The notes: generated from the letters alone by a model not told the origin. Shown: positions 17,333 through 27,189, counted from the stretch's first letter. The stretch: 64,000 bases of DNA from Mesorhizobium sp. AR07 (GCF_024746815.1 NZ_CP080525.1:3263501-3327500), one strand, 5' to 3'. Made by a program: numbers and translations.

Positions 17333-18403
17333 CTACAGTTGGCGGCCAAGCAGATAGTTGCTGGCCAGAAGGCTGCTTAATGAAGGTCTGTTGTCGCCAG
17401 GCCGCTCAGCCAAGGGCGGATGCTTGATGCCCGGCCAGCCGGCTTCGCGTGCCTCTTTGGGGGAGATTCCAAACTCTCTCCTGAATGTTCGGCTGTACGT
17501 CGAAGGGTCTACAAAGCCCCATTCCTCCGCGATGCTGGAGATCGGGCGTCCGTCCGTGCTGTCACCCAGAACATCCCTTGTCTTCAGCAATCGTTGACGC
17601 CGGATGTAGTGTGACACGCCTCCAGCCGGTTCGAAAATCCGATAAAGGCGGGAGCGTGAGATGCTGAGTTCCTGGCAGAGCCTTTCCGGCGTCAGGTCGC
17701 GATCGGCAAGCCTGGCGGCAATGAGCCTGTTCGCGCGGGCCATGATGACGGCATCGATCGGTTCCTGGGCCTCGAAAAAGTGATCCCGGGATGGGGAGAT
17801 GCACGCGGCGAGCAGGCTGGTGGTCGCTGCCGCAATATACGGAACATCGTTCTCCGTGCGGTTTGGAAGCGAATGATAAAGCAGCAGGATGTAATCCGCG
17901 ACGAACGCCGCCATCTCCTGGCGGATGTCCAGCGTGAAGGGCTGCGAGAACGCGAAGTCTCGCGGAAGGAACAGGCAAATCACGCCATCATCCTCGCCCT
18001 GACCCTGATGCGGCATCGCCAGGCACTGCCAGCGCAAGGGTCCTATCCGGGGCTGCCCGCCGTCTGAAGGGATTGTCTGCGGCACGCATAGAAGCCAATG
18101 ATCGAAGACCGGATTCTTCTTGCTGCTCCAGCGGCGATGATAGCCGGTTCCGGGATATTCGATGCAGGCCAGCACGAGGCCGCCCAGCTGCCACACCCGC
18201 TCGCGCGCGGCGAACGAACCGAACTTGTCTCGAAGCAATTCGATGTCGGCAATGCTGGAGTGCCAGCTTCGATAAAGGTCGAACTGTTCAGCGGGCGGCG
18301 CCGACGAGGTGTCGATGTCGACGACGCATCTCAGAGGCTCTGTGGTTCCAATCTTGGCGCTTGCGCTGATAACTCGTGCCTTGTCCTGCATGAGGCAACT
18401 CAT
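17333..18403 (-). CDS. AraC family transcriptional regulator, second of a tandem pair
   Basis: A 356-residue regulator. The N-terminal AraC-binding-like sensor domain spans about 20-240 and the two helix-turn-helix motifs about 250-350 (LTPERLCQELSISRSRLYRI and ISSIAEEWGFVDPSTYSRTF). The start at 18403 is chosen because its ATG overlaps the TGA of the upstream paralogue (ATGA), which implies coupled translation. An earlier in-frame ATG at 18520 would lie within the paralogue. The two proteins have the same length and clear similarity throughout, so they arose by tandem duplication. Confidence 0.85.
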   Translation of the reverse strand: MSCLMQDKARVISASAKIGTTEPLRCVVDIDTSSAPPAEQFDLYRSWHSSIADIELLRDKFGSFAARERVWQLGGLVLACIEYPGTGYHRRWSSKKNPVFDHWLLCVPQTIPSDGGQPRIGPLRWQCLAMPHQGQGEDDGVICLFLPRDFAFSQPFTLDIRQEMAAFVADYILLLYHSLPNRTENDVPYIAAATTSLLAACISPSRDHFFEAQEPIDAVIMARANRLIAARLADRDLTPERLCQELSISRSRLYRIFEPAGGVSHYIRRQRLLKTRDVLGDSTDGRPISSIAEEWGFVDPSTYSRTFRREFGISPKEAREAGWPGIKHPPLAERPGDNRPSLSSLLASNYLLGRQL

Positions 18404-19470
18404 CGCTTGGAAGAAAGTGACAACCCCAGGGAATTGTTGATGAGAAGGGTGCCCAGGGTGCCGACACCATCGATCGGCTGATCGATGCTCAGCCAGGTGG
18501 AGTGCTTGACGCCTTGCCATCCGAGTTCGCGCGCCTCCTTGGGAGACACGCCGAACTCCAATTTGAACATCCGGCTATAGGTGGAAGGATCGGCGAAGCC
18601 CCACGCCTCGGCAATGCTGGAGATCGTTCGCCTGTCCGAACTGTTGGCCAGGGCATCGCGTGTCTTGAGCAGTCGCTTGCGGCGCACATAATTGGCCACT
18701 CCGCCCGCCGGCTCGAAAATCCGATAGAGACGCGACCGTGAGATGCCGGCCGCACGGCAGAGCTTGGCGGGCGTCAAATCGGGGTCGGTCAATCTTTCCA
18801 CAATGGTTTTGGCGATACGCGCGGTGGTAACGGCGTCCACGGGTCCTTGCGCGGCTGCGAGATGATCCTTTGAGGGCATCAGTGCCGCGGCGAAGAGATT
18901 GGCGGTCGCCGTGACGATGTGCGGCAGATCTCCTTCCCTCAGATTAGGGAGAGAGCGGTAGAGCAGGATCGCGTAGTGGGCCAGGAAGGTCAACGTCGCG
19001 TCGCTTGCTTCGATTTTTGACGAGCGGGTCGCCGGCCACGTGCGCGGCAGAAAGAGCCTGATGAACAGGTCATCATGGGTCACCGCGACATCGGGCAGTG
19101 CCAGGCACCTCAGGCGAGGCTTTCCAAGGGCCATCTTGCCGCCACGGGATCGTGAAAACGGCACGGACAGGACCCAATGATCCAGCAGCGGCCGCTTCCG
19201 ATGCTCCCATCGAATGTCGTAGCCGAAACCGGGAAACTTGATTGTGCCGAGTGCCAGATCCCCCAATTGCCATACCTGATGACGGGCCGGGAACAGGGAC
19301 TGTTCGGCACGAAGAAGCTGCATTTCGGCAACCCCGGCGTACCAGGTCCGGAAGAAATCGAACTGTTCGGCGGGAGGCACCGACGAGGTGTTCTGGTCGA
19401 TCGCGCATCTCAGAGGCTCATCAGCATAGGGATCGGTGGGAATGCCGGCTGCACTTACTCTTGCGTCCAT
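18400..19470 (-). CDS. AraC family transcriptional regulator, first of a tandem pair
   Basis: A 356-residue paralogue of the next gene. The DNA-binding part has LTPAKLCRAAGISRSRLYRI, then AGGVANYVRRKRLLKTRDAL and ISSIAEAWGFADPSTYSRMF. The sensor half shares the pattern PPAEQFDFFRTWYAGVAEMQ with its neighbour. The four-base overlap keeps both in one transcript. Targets are unknown; possibly the two proteins form heterodimers or answer related signals. Confidence 0.85.
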   Translation of the reverse strand: MDARVSAAGIPTDPYADEPLRCAIDQNTSSVPPAEQFDFFRTWYAGVAEMQLLRAEQSLFPARHQVWQLGDLALGTIKFPGFGYDIRWEHRKRPLLDHWVLSVPFSRSRGGKMALGKPRLRCLALPDVAVTHDDLFIRLFLPRTWPATRSSKIEASDATLTFLAHYAILLYRSLPNLREGDLPHIVTATANLFAAALMPSKDHLAAAQGPVDAVTTARIAKTIVERLTDPDLTPAKLCRAAGISRSRLYRIFEPAGGVANYVRRKRLLKTRDALANSSDRRTISSIAEAWGFADPSTYSRMFKLEFGVSPKEARELGWQGVKHSTWLSIDQPIDGVGTLGTLLINNSLGLSLSSKR

Positions 19471-19505
19471 TGTGACTCCTGTCCCGCCGTCGCCAGGGGA
19501 GGCCC

Positions 19506-19802
19506 ATGGCGAGCGAGCATAGCTCCCGCAAAGCCGTCGGCCAGGCTTTGAAGCGATTTGTGGGTCTCCAAACGCTCGACGAACTCCAGCAGTTTACTGC
19601 GTATCTTGAACATTGCTATCTCACGCCTGGTACGCCGGGAACTCCGGGTACCGCTGCCCACCCGAACCTGCCGAGTGTCGTAGGCGACATGTCGAGCGGC
19701 CAGCTGGTGCGGATGAAGAAGCGTTGCGCCGACGTACTGGGTAACTCGGCCTTCTACGATCGCGACCTGCGTCAGCTCTGCTTGCTGATCGCGCGCCGCT
19801 GA
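19506..19802 (+). CDS. Hypothetical protein, 98 residues
   Basis: ATG 19506 follows GGGGAGG. The second half (SGQLVRMKKRCADVLGNSAF, then YDRDLRQLCLLIARR) has strong third-position GC and looks genuinely coding. Between the halves is a TPGTPGTPGT run. A minus-strand frame covers the same DNA (19455-19997) but has weaker coding character. It is divergent from the AraC pair. No family is recognised. Confidence 0.5.
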   Translation: MASEHSSRKAVGQALKRFVGLQTLDELQQFTAYLEHCYLTPGTPGTPGTAAHPNLPSVVGDMSSGQLVRMKKRCADVLGNSAFYDRDLRQLCLLIARR

Positions 19803-20000
19803 GCGGCGGTTGAGCTCCCGCGAACAGCAGATGGGGCCCGCTTCGACGGGCCGCATTAATGACAAATGCCCGTCATCTCTGGTGCGGAACAGGTCTGTCT
19901 CTTTGTCTTTCGACAGGTAACCATCGTCGGCGGACGTTATATCAGGTAAATCAAAAGTAACTTCAACCAGAAACATCTCAGACAACCTGGTAGCCATAGT

Positions 20001-21515
20001 CTAAACCGTCAATTCGGCGACTTTACGCGTAAGGTCAGCGATATAGCTTTGCGTCGACAGATCGGTTCCTGTCGCTGCCACGAGGATTTCGCTTGGGGTC
20101 TTCGACCGGCCATGCTGATGGACCTTGTCGTTCAGCCAGGATTTCAACGGCATGTAGTCGCCCTTTTCGAGGCCCTCTTCGATCGACGCTTCCTTGCGGG
20201 CGGCGGCGAAGAGTTGCGACGACATGATGTTGCCGAGCGTATAGGTGGGGAACGACCCCACCATGCCGGACGACCAGTGCACATCCTGTAGAACGCCCAG
20301 CGTATCGTTCGGCACGTCGAGGCCGAGATAGGATTTGACCTTATCGCGCCAGATCGCGGGCAGATCGGCCACGCGCATCTCATCTGCTATCAGGCCGGCC
20401 TCGATTTCGGAGCGCACCATGATGTGGAGGTCATAGGTCAGTTCATCGGCTTCCACCCGAATGAGGCTCGGCCGAGCGGCGTTGATCGCACGCCAGAAAT
20501 CATCCACCGATACGTCTGAAAGCTGCTGCGAAAAATGCTCTTTCAGTTCATCGAAATGCAGTTCCCAGAAGCGGCGCGAGCGGCCGACACGGTTCTCCCA
20601 TAGCCGCGACTGCGACTCATGCATGCCGAAGCTGGTGCCGCCCACGGCATAGAGATTGACGAAATCAGTCGTGAAAACGGTGCGCGAGAAACGCTCGGCA
20701 ACACCCTGCTCATAGATGCCGTGGCCGGCTTCATGCCAGATGGCGAAAAGACCGGCCGGCAACCATGTTTCCCGGAAACGGCCGGTGATGCGAACGTCCG
20801 AGCGCGTTAAGGAAATCTCGAAGGGATGTACGGTGTTATCCAGGCGGCCGCGATCGAAATCGTAGCCGAAGCGCGCGGCCATAACGCTGGAAAAAGCCCG
20901 CTGCGTTTCGACGGGATAGGCGCGCTCCAATATTTCGTTGCGAACACGCGCCTGCCTTGCCTCGGCAAGAAGCGGGATCAGTGCCTTCCGCAAGTCTCCA
21001 TATAGATCGCGCAACGTCGACCAGCGCATGCCCGGCTCGTAGGTCCCCACCAGCGCGTCATAGGGATGGTCGTCGTAGCCGATGGCGCCGGCGATCTGGC
21101 GCTGAATCTCCATCGTGTGTTCAAGAAGCGGCGCGAAAGCCGCAAAATCGTTGGTGGCGCGTGCCCTTGCCCAGGCCGCATGCCCGCGGGTCTTCAGCTC
21201 CGCAGCACATGCGACCAGATGCGCCGGAATACGCGACAAGGTGCCGATCGACGCAGCCGCCTGTTCCACCATGAGGTGGCGGACATCGCCGACGCGTACG
21301 CCCTTGAGTTCGCTGCGGGTATCCTCGATCGCGCGCAGCATCTTGTCGCTGGTGGCGATGTCGCGAGCAAGCCCCATCAGCGTTGCAATCTGCTTGCCGC
21401 GCGCTTCGACGCCGCCTTGCGGCATCATCGTGCGGGAATCCCAAACCAGCAGATTCACCGCGCAGAAGATGTCATTGACCTTCGCGATTTCCGTTTCGAA
21501 CAGAGCAAAGCTCAT
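20001..21515 (-). CDS. Carboxypeptidase Taq-type metallopeptidase (M32)
   Basis: A 504-residue cytoplasmic zinc carboxypeptidase, the usual length for the family. The M32 motifs are all present: HEAGH (261-265), HESQ (299-302), an IRVEAD segment and GVLQDVHW. These enzymes remove C-terminal residues from peptides with broad specificity. The gene follows the ATPase of the peptide ABC transporter by 9 bp on the same strand. It is probably the last gene of that operon, cutting the imported peptides. Confidence 0.93.
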   Translation of the reverse strand: MSFALFETEIAKVNDIFCAVNLLVWDSRTMMPQGGVEARGKQIATLMGLARDIATSDKMLRAIEDTRSELKGVRVGDVRHLMVEQAAASIGTLSRIPAHLVACAAELKTRGHAAWARARATNDFAAFAPLLEHTMEIQRQIAGAIGYDDHPYDALVGTYEPGMRWSTLRDLYGDLRKALIPLLAEARQARVRNEILERAYPVETQRAFSSVMAARFGYDFDRGRLDNTVHPFEISLTRSDVRITGRFRETWLPAGLFAIWHEAGHGIYEQGVAERFSRTVFTTDFVNLYAVGGTSFGMHESQSRLWENRVGRSRRFWELHFDELKEHFSQQLSDVSVDDFWRAINAARPSLIRVEADELTYDLHIMVRSEIEAGLIADEMRVADLPAIWRDKVKSYLGLDVPNDTLGVLQDVHWSSGMVGSFPTYTLGNIMSSQLFAAARKEASIEEGLEKGDYMPLKSWLNDKVHQHGRSKTPSEILVAATGTDLSTQSYIADLTRKVAELTV

Positions 21516-21524
21516 AGGATGCCT

Positions 21525-22556
21525 TTATGATTGGATGGTGGGGTCCGGTGCGCCGAACCCTGTCAAATGACAGGCCGCATATTGGCCGTTGCCGCGCGGC
21601 GTCAGCGCCGGCCGTTCGCCGTGACAGCGGTCGAAAGCATGCGGGCAACGGCTGGCGAAGGGGCAGCCGACCGGCAGGTTCAGCGGGCTCGGCAATTCGC
21701 CGCGCGCCGCAATCGCGCTGCTTCGGCGCGCTGGGTCGAGTTCCGGCGCCGCGTCTAGAAGCGCCTTGGAATAGGGATGCCGCGGGGCGGTGAACAGCGC
21801 CTCAGACGGGCTGATTTCCATGACTTGCCCAAGATACATCACCACCACGCGGTGCGAAATATGGCGCACCAGGCGAAGATCATGGGCAACAAAGATCACC
21901 GTCAAATGCAATTGTTCCTGCAACTGCAGCAAGAGATTGACCACCTGCGCCTGCACGGAGACATCGAGCGCCGAGACCAGTTCGTCGGCGACGATGACAT
22001 CCGGCTCCACCGCCAGCGCCCGGGCAATGCCGATACGCTGGCGCTGACCGCCTGAAAATTCGTGCGGATAGCGGGCGGCAGCATCCTGCGGCAGCCGAAC
22101 CAGTTCGAGCAGTTCCGCGATGCGTCCCGATATCTCCGCCTTGGGTCGCATGCGGTGGACGCTCAGCGCCTCACCCAGGATTTGGCTCACCGTCATGCGC
22201 GGGTTCAGTGAGCTGTAAGGGTCCTGGAAGATCATCTGCACGCGGCGATTGAAGCCTCGACGCTCCGCCGGCTTCAACTGCGCGATATCCCGGCCTTCGA
22301 AGCGGATAACGCCGGCATCAAGGTCGGACAGGCGCACAAGACAGCGCGCGAGCGTGGACTTGCCGCAGCCCGATTCGCCGACGACGCCCAGCGTTTCGCC
22401 ACGATAAACATCGAGCGTCACCGTGTTCAGCGCATGCACCATCGGCCGTGGCTGGCCCGCAAGCCGCGATATCAGCGAAGACGGCAAGAGAAAGTGCTTG
22501 ACCACGCCCTCGACCGACAGGATCGGGATCGCGGCGTTTGGGCGCGCGGCGTTCAT
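21525..22556 (-). CDS. ABC transporter ATPase, OppF/DppF type
   Basis: A 343-residue nucleotide-binding subunit. Walker A GESGCGKST, signature FSGGQRQR, Walker B VIVADELVSAL, H-loop FVAHDLRL. The C-terminal oligopeptide-transporter extension is present, with the Cys pattern GCPFASRCPHAFDRC. It overlaps the upstream ATPase gene by four bases. It works with the OppD-like subunit. Confidence 0.92.
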   Translation of the reverse strand: MNAARPNAAIPILSVEGVVKHFLLPSSLISRLAGQPRPMVHALNTVTLDVYRGETLGVVGESGCGKSTLARCLVRLSDLDAGVIRFEGRDIAQLKPAERRGFNRRVQMIFQDPYSSLNPRMTVSQILGEALSVHRMRPKAEISGRIAELLELVRLPQDAAARYPHEFSGGQRQRIGIARALAVEPDVIVADELVSALDVSVQAQVVNLLLQLQEQLHLTVIFVAHDLRLVRHISHRVVVMYLGQVMEISPSEALFTAPRHPYSKALLDAAPELDPARRSSAIAARGELPSPLNLPVGCPFASRCPHAFDRCHGERPALTPRGNGQYAACHLTGFGAPDPTIQS

Positions 22557-23557
22557 AGGATCCCCTCCATGGCTGCCACATCACGCTGGCGGAAGCAGGC
22601 CGACATCCGGCCTTCACTGACCGATACCAGCGGCGGCCGCGCGGTCCGACAATGATCCGTGGCAAGGCTGCATCGCGGATGAAAGGCGCAGCCAGTGGGA
22701 AGTGCGGTGAGGCTCGGCGGCGTGCCGTCGATCGAGGCAAGCATGGAGCGCACGGCATGGCCACGCGGAACCGACCCGAGCAGGCCACGCGTATAGGGGT
22801 GGTGCGGCTGCGCGAAAACATTGGCCACCGTGCCGGTTTCGACGATCCGCCCGGCATACATCACCGCCATGCGGTCGCAGGTGGCGGCGACCACACCGAG
22901 ATCGTGCGTCACGAGCACGACACTCATCGACAATTGGTCGCGCAGTTGCAGCAGAAGCTTCAGGATCTGGTCCTGGATGGTGACGTCGAGCGCTGTCGTT
23001 GGCTCATCTGCCAAGAGCAGCTTCGGCGAACAGGCGAGCGCAATGGCGATCATGGCGCGCTGGCGCATGCCACCCGAAAACTGATGCGGATACTCCTGAA
23101 GCCGACGCTCGGCCGCCGGAATGCCGACAGTGTTCATCAGCTCCAGCGCCCTCGCCCGCCGTTCGCGGCGATTGAGGCTAGTGTGAGCGATCAGGTTTTC
23201 CTCGATCTGCAGGCCGACCTGCAGCACTGGGTTGAGCGCCGTCATCGGCTCCTGGAAAATCATAGCGATCTCCCTGCCGCGAATGCGGCGGAGTTCTTCA
23301 TCCGGCAGCGCAAGAAGATCGCGGCCGCCCCATTCGACGCGCCCGCTCACTCGCCCCGGTTCGCGGATAAGCCTCATGATCGAGCGCAATGTCACGCTTT
23401 TGCCCGACCCGGATTCACCAACGAGGCCCAGTACCTCGCCCGGCGCTATATCGAGGTCGATGTCGGCGGTGGCAATCGCCGTTCCGCGTGGCGTGTCGAA
23501 GGTTGTGGTCAGGCCGCGAACCTTCAGGCTCATTGTTTGATCCGTTGCCCTGGTCAT
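22553..23557 (-). CDS. ABC transporter ATPase, OppD/DppD type
   Basis: A 334-residue subunit from the chosen start. The ATG at 23557 overlaps the TGA of the permease gene (ATGA), so it is preferred over an in-frame ATG at 23701 inside that gene. Walker [10 protein letters not shown], signature FSGGMRQR, Walker [12 protein letters not shown] and H-loop LVTHDLGV are present. The C-terminal extension holds [15 protein letters not shown]. Unlike the homologue at 5363-6370, it has no insertion. Confidence 0.92.
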   Translation of the reverse strand: MTRATDQTMSLKVRGLTTTFDTPRGTAIATADIDLDIAPGEVLGLVGESGSGKSVTLRSIMRLIREPGRVSGRVEWGGRDLLALPDEELRRIRGREIAMIFQEPMTALNPVLQVGLQIEENLIAHTSLNRRERRARALELMNTVGIPAAERRLQEYPHQFSGGMRQRAMIAIALACSPKLLLADEPTTALDVTIQDQILKLLLQLRDQLSMSVVLVTHDLGVVAATCDRMAVMYAGRIVETGTVANVFAQPHHPYTRGLLGSVPRGHAVRSMLASIDGTPPSLTALPTGCAFHPRCSLATDHCRTARPPLVSVSEGRMSACFRQRDVAAMEGIL

Positions 23558-24408
23558 CGACGCACTCTCAGGAGTTCCGCGATGCCATCGCCCACCAAGC
23601 TGAAGCCGAGTCCTGTCAGAACGATCGCGGATCCGGGGAAAACGGAAATCCACCAAGCTGTCGACATGAAGTTCTTGCCGTCGGCAATTTGCACGCCCCA
23701 TTCGGAAGCCGGGGGCTGTGCTCCCAGGCCGAGATAGCCGAGGCTGGAGCCCAGCAAAATGGCGAGTGCCATATCGGTCATCCAGTAGACGATTGCGGGC
23801 GTGATGGCGTTTGGCAACAAATGGCGGAAGATGATGCGCATGGGCGTATACCCCATCGCACGGCCGGCATCCGCATAATCGAGACGCCGCTGCACCTTGA
23901 TCTCGCCGGCAACAAGCCGGGCGTAGAACACCCAGCCGACAACGCCAATCGCGATATACATATTGATCAGGCCTGGCCCGAGCACGGAGACAACGGCGAT
24001 GACCAGGACGAGGAACGGGAAGGTTACCACCACATCGACGATGCGGCCGAAAATCGCTTCCGAAATGCCCCCGGCATAGCCGACCAGAGCGCCGACAAAG
24101 GTCCCGATGATAAAGGGCGCGATCGTTGCGAAAACGGCGATCTGTAAATCGATCGTGTAGGCATGAATGACGCGCGAAAAGACATCACGGCCGAAACTGT
24201 CAGTGCCGAAGAAATGCGCAGCGCTCGGTCCCTGAAGCAGCGCATTATAGTCGAACGCCTCGGGGGCGTAGGGTGCAAACAAGGACGGGATGAACGCCAG
24301 CATCAGACTGAACGCAAGGATGACGCCGCCGACAATCAATGTCCGGGGCGTAGCGCTGAGCCTGAACCGCGACTTTGGCACAGCGCTTTCGGTGACGGCT
24401 AGGCTCAT
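23554..24408 (-). CDS. ABC transporter permease, DppC/OppC type
   Basis: A 284-residue membrane subunit. The start at 24408 overlaps the preceding stop (ATGA); an ATG at 24432 lies within the upstream gene. The hallmark FGTDSFGRDVFSRVIH is present near residue 75, and the EAA loop near YADAGRAMGYTPMRIIFRH. It pairs with the DppB-like permease. Confidence 0.9.
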   Translation of the reverse strand: MSLAVTESAVPKSRFRLSATPRTLIVGGVILAFSLMLAFIPSLFAPYAPEAFDYNALLQGPSAAHFFGTDSFGRDVFSRVIHAYTIDLQIAVFATIAPFIIGTFVGALVGYAGGISEAIFGRIVDVVVTFPFLVLVIAVVSVLGPGLINMYIAIGVVGWVFYARLVAGEIKVQRRLDYADAGRAMGYTPMRIIFRHLLPNAITPAIVYWMTDMALAILLGSSLGYLGLGAQPPASEWGVQIADGKNFMSTAWWISVFPGSAIVLTGLGFSLVGDGIAELLRVRR

Positions 24409-25343
24409 CGGGCCACCCTCGGGTCCAGCCACGCCTGGACGATATCGGTCAAAAGGAAGGTCAGTGAGACGAGGATGGCAAGTGCGATCGTCAGTCCCTG
24501 CAGCATGGGATAGTCACGACCGTAGATGCTGTCGATCATCAGCCGGCCGGCACCCGGAACGGCAAACACCGTTTCGGTGATGACAGCGCCACCCAGCAGC
24601 GTCCCGATCTGCAAGCCGAAGAGCGTGACCATCGAGATCATCGCGTTGCGCAGGACATGCCGGAACAGGATGACATAAGAACGCAGGCCCTTGGATCGGG
24701 CAAAGTCGACATACTCGGCGTTGATGACGCCAATGATCGCGGCGCGCAGATTGCGCATCAGCACGGCGGCGAAGCTCAACGCCAGCGTCAAGGCCGGCAG
24801 AAATAGATGATAAATCTTGTCGCCAAATGTCTCGCCATAACCGCCGACCGGAAACCATTTCAGCGTCGCGCCGAAAAGAGTGAGCAGCAAGATGCCGATA
24901 TAGAAGACGGGCATCGACAGGCCAACCTGAAACGCCCCGCGGATGATCGTGTCGGGCGCGCGCTCGCGCTTGAGCGCGGCAACAAACGCCAGCGGCACGG
25001 CAAGCAGGAGAGCGATCACAGCCGCCATCGCGGTCAGCATCAATGTCACCGGCAGGCGCTGCAGGATCAACTCCAACACCGGCAGCTTCAGGGTAATCGA
25101 TGTGCCGAGATCGCCTTGGAAAACGCGGCTCACGAAATAGAGGAACTGGATCGGGATGGGCTTATCGATACCCAGTTCGGCGTTGATGCGGGCGACATCC
25201 GCATCGAGCCCACGGTCACCAAGCATGGCGCTGGCAGGGTCGCCGGGCAACATCCGGATCAGGACAAAAGTCACGATCAGGATGAAGACCACGGTGGGTA
25301 CCATCTGCAGGATGCGGCGGATTATGTAGCTGAAAAGTGACAA
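24405..25343 (-). CDS. ABC transporter permease, DppB/OppB type
   Basis: The TTG at 25343 is preferred as start: GAGGAGG lies five bases upstream, and the product then begins SLFSYIIRRILQMVPTVVF, the standard family N-terminus. This gives 312 residues. MLPGDPASAM marks the first periplasmic segment, and the EAA loop is near EYVDFARSKGLRSYVILFRH. A run from ATG 25391 would add 16 atypical residues. Confidence 0.9.
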   Translation of the reverse strand: MSLFSYIIRRILQMVPTVVFILIVTFVLIRMLPGDPASAMLGDRGLDADVARINAELGIDKPIPIQFLYFVSRVFQGDLGTSITLKLPVLELILQRLPVTLMLTAMAAVIALLLAVPLAFVAALKRERAPDTIIRGAFQVGLSMPVFYIGILLLTLFGATLKWFPVGGYGETFGDKIYHLFLPALTLALSFAAVLMRNLRAAIIGVINAEYVDFARSKGLRSYVILFRHVLRNAMISMVTLFGLQIGTLLGGAVITETVFAVPGAGRLMIDSIYGRDYPMLQGLTIALAILVSLTFLLTDIVQAWLDPRVAR

Positions 25344-25417
25344 ACAACCTCCTCGATGCCCGGTGATGAAAACGCCGGCGCGGACCGGCAAGAACCCGAT
25401 CCGCGCCGATCCCGAAA

Positions 25418-26995
25418 TTACTTATCGAGCCAGGCCTTGGAGAAGATGTTGTTGCCCAGCGGGATTTGCAGGAAGCCGTGAACCTTCTTGCTCAGCGCCA
25501 CTGGATAGGGCGTTTCATAGAGCGGCACGACGGGACCGTCGGCATTGAAGATTTCCTGAATGCGGGCGTATTCTTTCGCGCGCTTGTCCGCATTGATCTC
25601 CTTCTGCGAAGCCTCGAACAGCTTGTCCGCTTCCTCGTTTTTCCAGCCCGAGTGCAGCGCATCGATCGTCGGAGAGTAGACGAAATAGGACGTGATCTCG
25701 CTGGGATCACCAATGTCGTCCGTCCAGGCGCTCGGGCGCATGGGGAAGACGCCGTCGCGATACTGCTGGGTCCGGCTTGCATTATCCAGTTGCTGAAGCT
25801 CAAGTTTGATGCCGATCTGTCCCCACATCTGCTGCAGGGTTGTGGCAATTCCAATTTCGTCCTGGTTTCCAGCCAGCACAAGGATGCTGGTCGAGAAGCC
25901 GTTTTCGAACCCCGCCTCCTTCATCAGGCCCTTTGCCTTTTCTAGATCATAGGGGAAGAGCGGCTTGTCGCCGGCATGCAGCGGGGTTGCCGACGACATA
26001 TACGACGTCAACGGCGTGCCGACACCGTGGGTAACGATCTGGACGACCGCATCCTTGTTGACGGCGTATTTCATCGCCTCGCGCACCTTCGAATTGGACA
26101 TCGGATTGTCCTTGCCGGCGAGCTGCGGCCGCACATTCAGTGTAACACCCATGACGCGCGTCGAAGGGAAGAGCTGCATGTCGACGGCGTCGTCGGACTT
26201 CAGCTCATTGACGCGTGAATAGGGGATGAGCTCGGCTCCATTAAGTTCGCCCGAACTGAGCTTGAGGATGCGCGTGGCATCGTCGGGGATCACCTCGAAG
26301 GTAACGCCGTCGAGATACGGAAGCGGCTTGCCGTCTTCGCCCTGGCGCCAGTAGTGGGGGTTGCGCACCAGCTTCATGGTCGAGCCGCGCTGCCAGGATT
26401 CCAGAACGAACGGACCGGAACCAACCGGGTGCTCGGCGAAGGCCTTCGCCTTCTCCGCTTCGGTTGCGCCTGGCGCAGCCTCGAATGCCTTTTGCGGCAG
26501 AATGCCGGTGTTGAACACGCTCAGTGCCGACAGGATGGCCGGGTCAGCGTGCTTCAGCTTGATTACAATCGTCTTGCGGTCCGGCGCGGTGACGTCTTCG
26601 ATCGAGTCGACGATGAAGCCCCAGATGCCATTGCCTGGCTTGGCGGCGCGCTTGAGCGACCAGATCACGTCATCGACGGTAATAGGTGAGCCGTCGGAGA
26701 ACTTGATGCCGTCGCGCAGCTTCAGGCTCACGCTTAGGCCGTCGTCGGCAACCTTCCACTCGGAGGAGAGGCCGGGCTGCACGCCCTTGCCGTCGTCGGT
26801 CGGCAGAAGCAGCGTGTCGTAGAGGTTGGAGAGAACCCAGATGTCGACATTGCCATCGTTCAGCACTGGGTCCAGCAACAGGCTGTCGGCATAGCGACCG
26901 TAGGTCATCGTGCCTCCCCGCTCGAGGGCAAATGCCGATACGCTGGCGCCTAGAAGAAGCGCTGCAGCCAGCGCGGTCTTGGCTATTGTCTTCAT
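25418..26995 (-). CDS. ABC transporter substrate-binding protein, family 5
   Basis: A 525-residue periplasmic receptor and first gene of the minus-strand operon. Residues 1-23 form a Sec signal (TALAAALLLGASVSAFA). SBP_bac_5 features include LKLRDGIKFSDGSPITVDDV, HPVGSGPFVLESW and VREAMKYAVNKDAVV. Operator A and a candidate promoter lie just upstream (27022-27066), so the divergent GntR protein probably represses it. The likely ligand is a small peptide, given the peptidases on both sides. Confidence 0.92.
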   Translation of the reverse strand: MKTIAKTALAAALLLGASVSAFALERGGTMTYGRYADSLLLDPVLNDGNVDIWVLSNLYDTLLLPTDDGKGVQPGLSSEWKVADDGLSVSLKLRDGIKFSDGSPITVDDVIWSLKRAAKPGNGIWGFIVDSIEDVTAPDRKTIVIKLKHADPAILSALSVFNTGILPQKAFEAAPGATEAEKAKAFAEHPVGSGPFVLESWQRGSTMKLVRNPHYWRQGEDGKPLPYLDGVTFEVIPDDATRILKLSSGELNGAELIPYSRVNELKSDDAVDMQLFPSTRVMGVTLNVRPQLAGKDNPMSNSKVREAMKYAVNKDAVVQIVTHGVGTPLTSYMSSATPLHAGDKPLFPYDLEKAKGLMKEAGFENGFSTSILVLAGNQDEIGIATTLQQMWGQIGIKLELQQLDNASRTQQYRDGVFPMRPSAWTDDIGDPSEITSYFVYSPTIDALHSGWKNEEADKLFEASQKEINADKRAKEYARIQEIFNADGPVVPLYETPYPVALSKKVHGFLQIPLGNNIFSKAWLDK

Positions 26996-27021
26996 CGTAT
27001 TCCCCTTTTTTGATGGTAACT

Positions 27022-27039
27022 GTTATTGTTGACCATAAC
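27022..27039. promoter_or_regulatory. GntR operator candidate A
   Basis: The 18-bp near-palindrome GTTATTGT-TG-ACCATAAC has seven of eight matched pairs. It sits 27 bp upstream of the binding-protein gene and touches the candidate -10 element. It shares all conserved positions with site B at 27153-27170. Confidence 0.65.
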
Positions 27040-27066
27040 GATTTCACAAGCTTTCAAAAGTGTCAA
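27038..27066 (-). promoter_or_regulatory. Candidate sigma-70 promoter of the minus-strand ABC operon
   Basis: On the minus strand TTGACA (27066-27061) is followed after 17 bp by AATCGT (27043-27038), a weak -10. The -10 overlaps operator A, a layout typical of repression. Confidence 0.4.
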
Positions 27067-27152
27067 CAGCTTTGTCGAGGCATAGAAGCCAGCATTTTCC
27101 TTAGGTCGAACGTAGCCGATTGACAAACGGTGAGGAGAAGGGCAGGATAACC

Positions 27153-27170
27153 GTTATAGTAAACCATAAC
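27153..27170. promoter_or_regulatory. GntR operator candidate B
   Basis: The sequence GTTATAGT-AA-ACCATAAC matches site A in 15 of 18 positions. It lies 19 bp upstream of the GntR start codon, so autoregulation is likely. A and B together bracket the divergent start region of 194 bp. Confidence 0.65.
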
Positions 27171-27189
27171 AGTTGGATCGACCGCGTCT

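Noticed and set aside
19455..19997. Minus-strand frame of 180 codons
   Set aside because: Overlaps the plus-strand frame at 19506 that has a good ribosome site and better third-position GC; kept only as an alternative.
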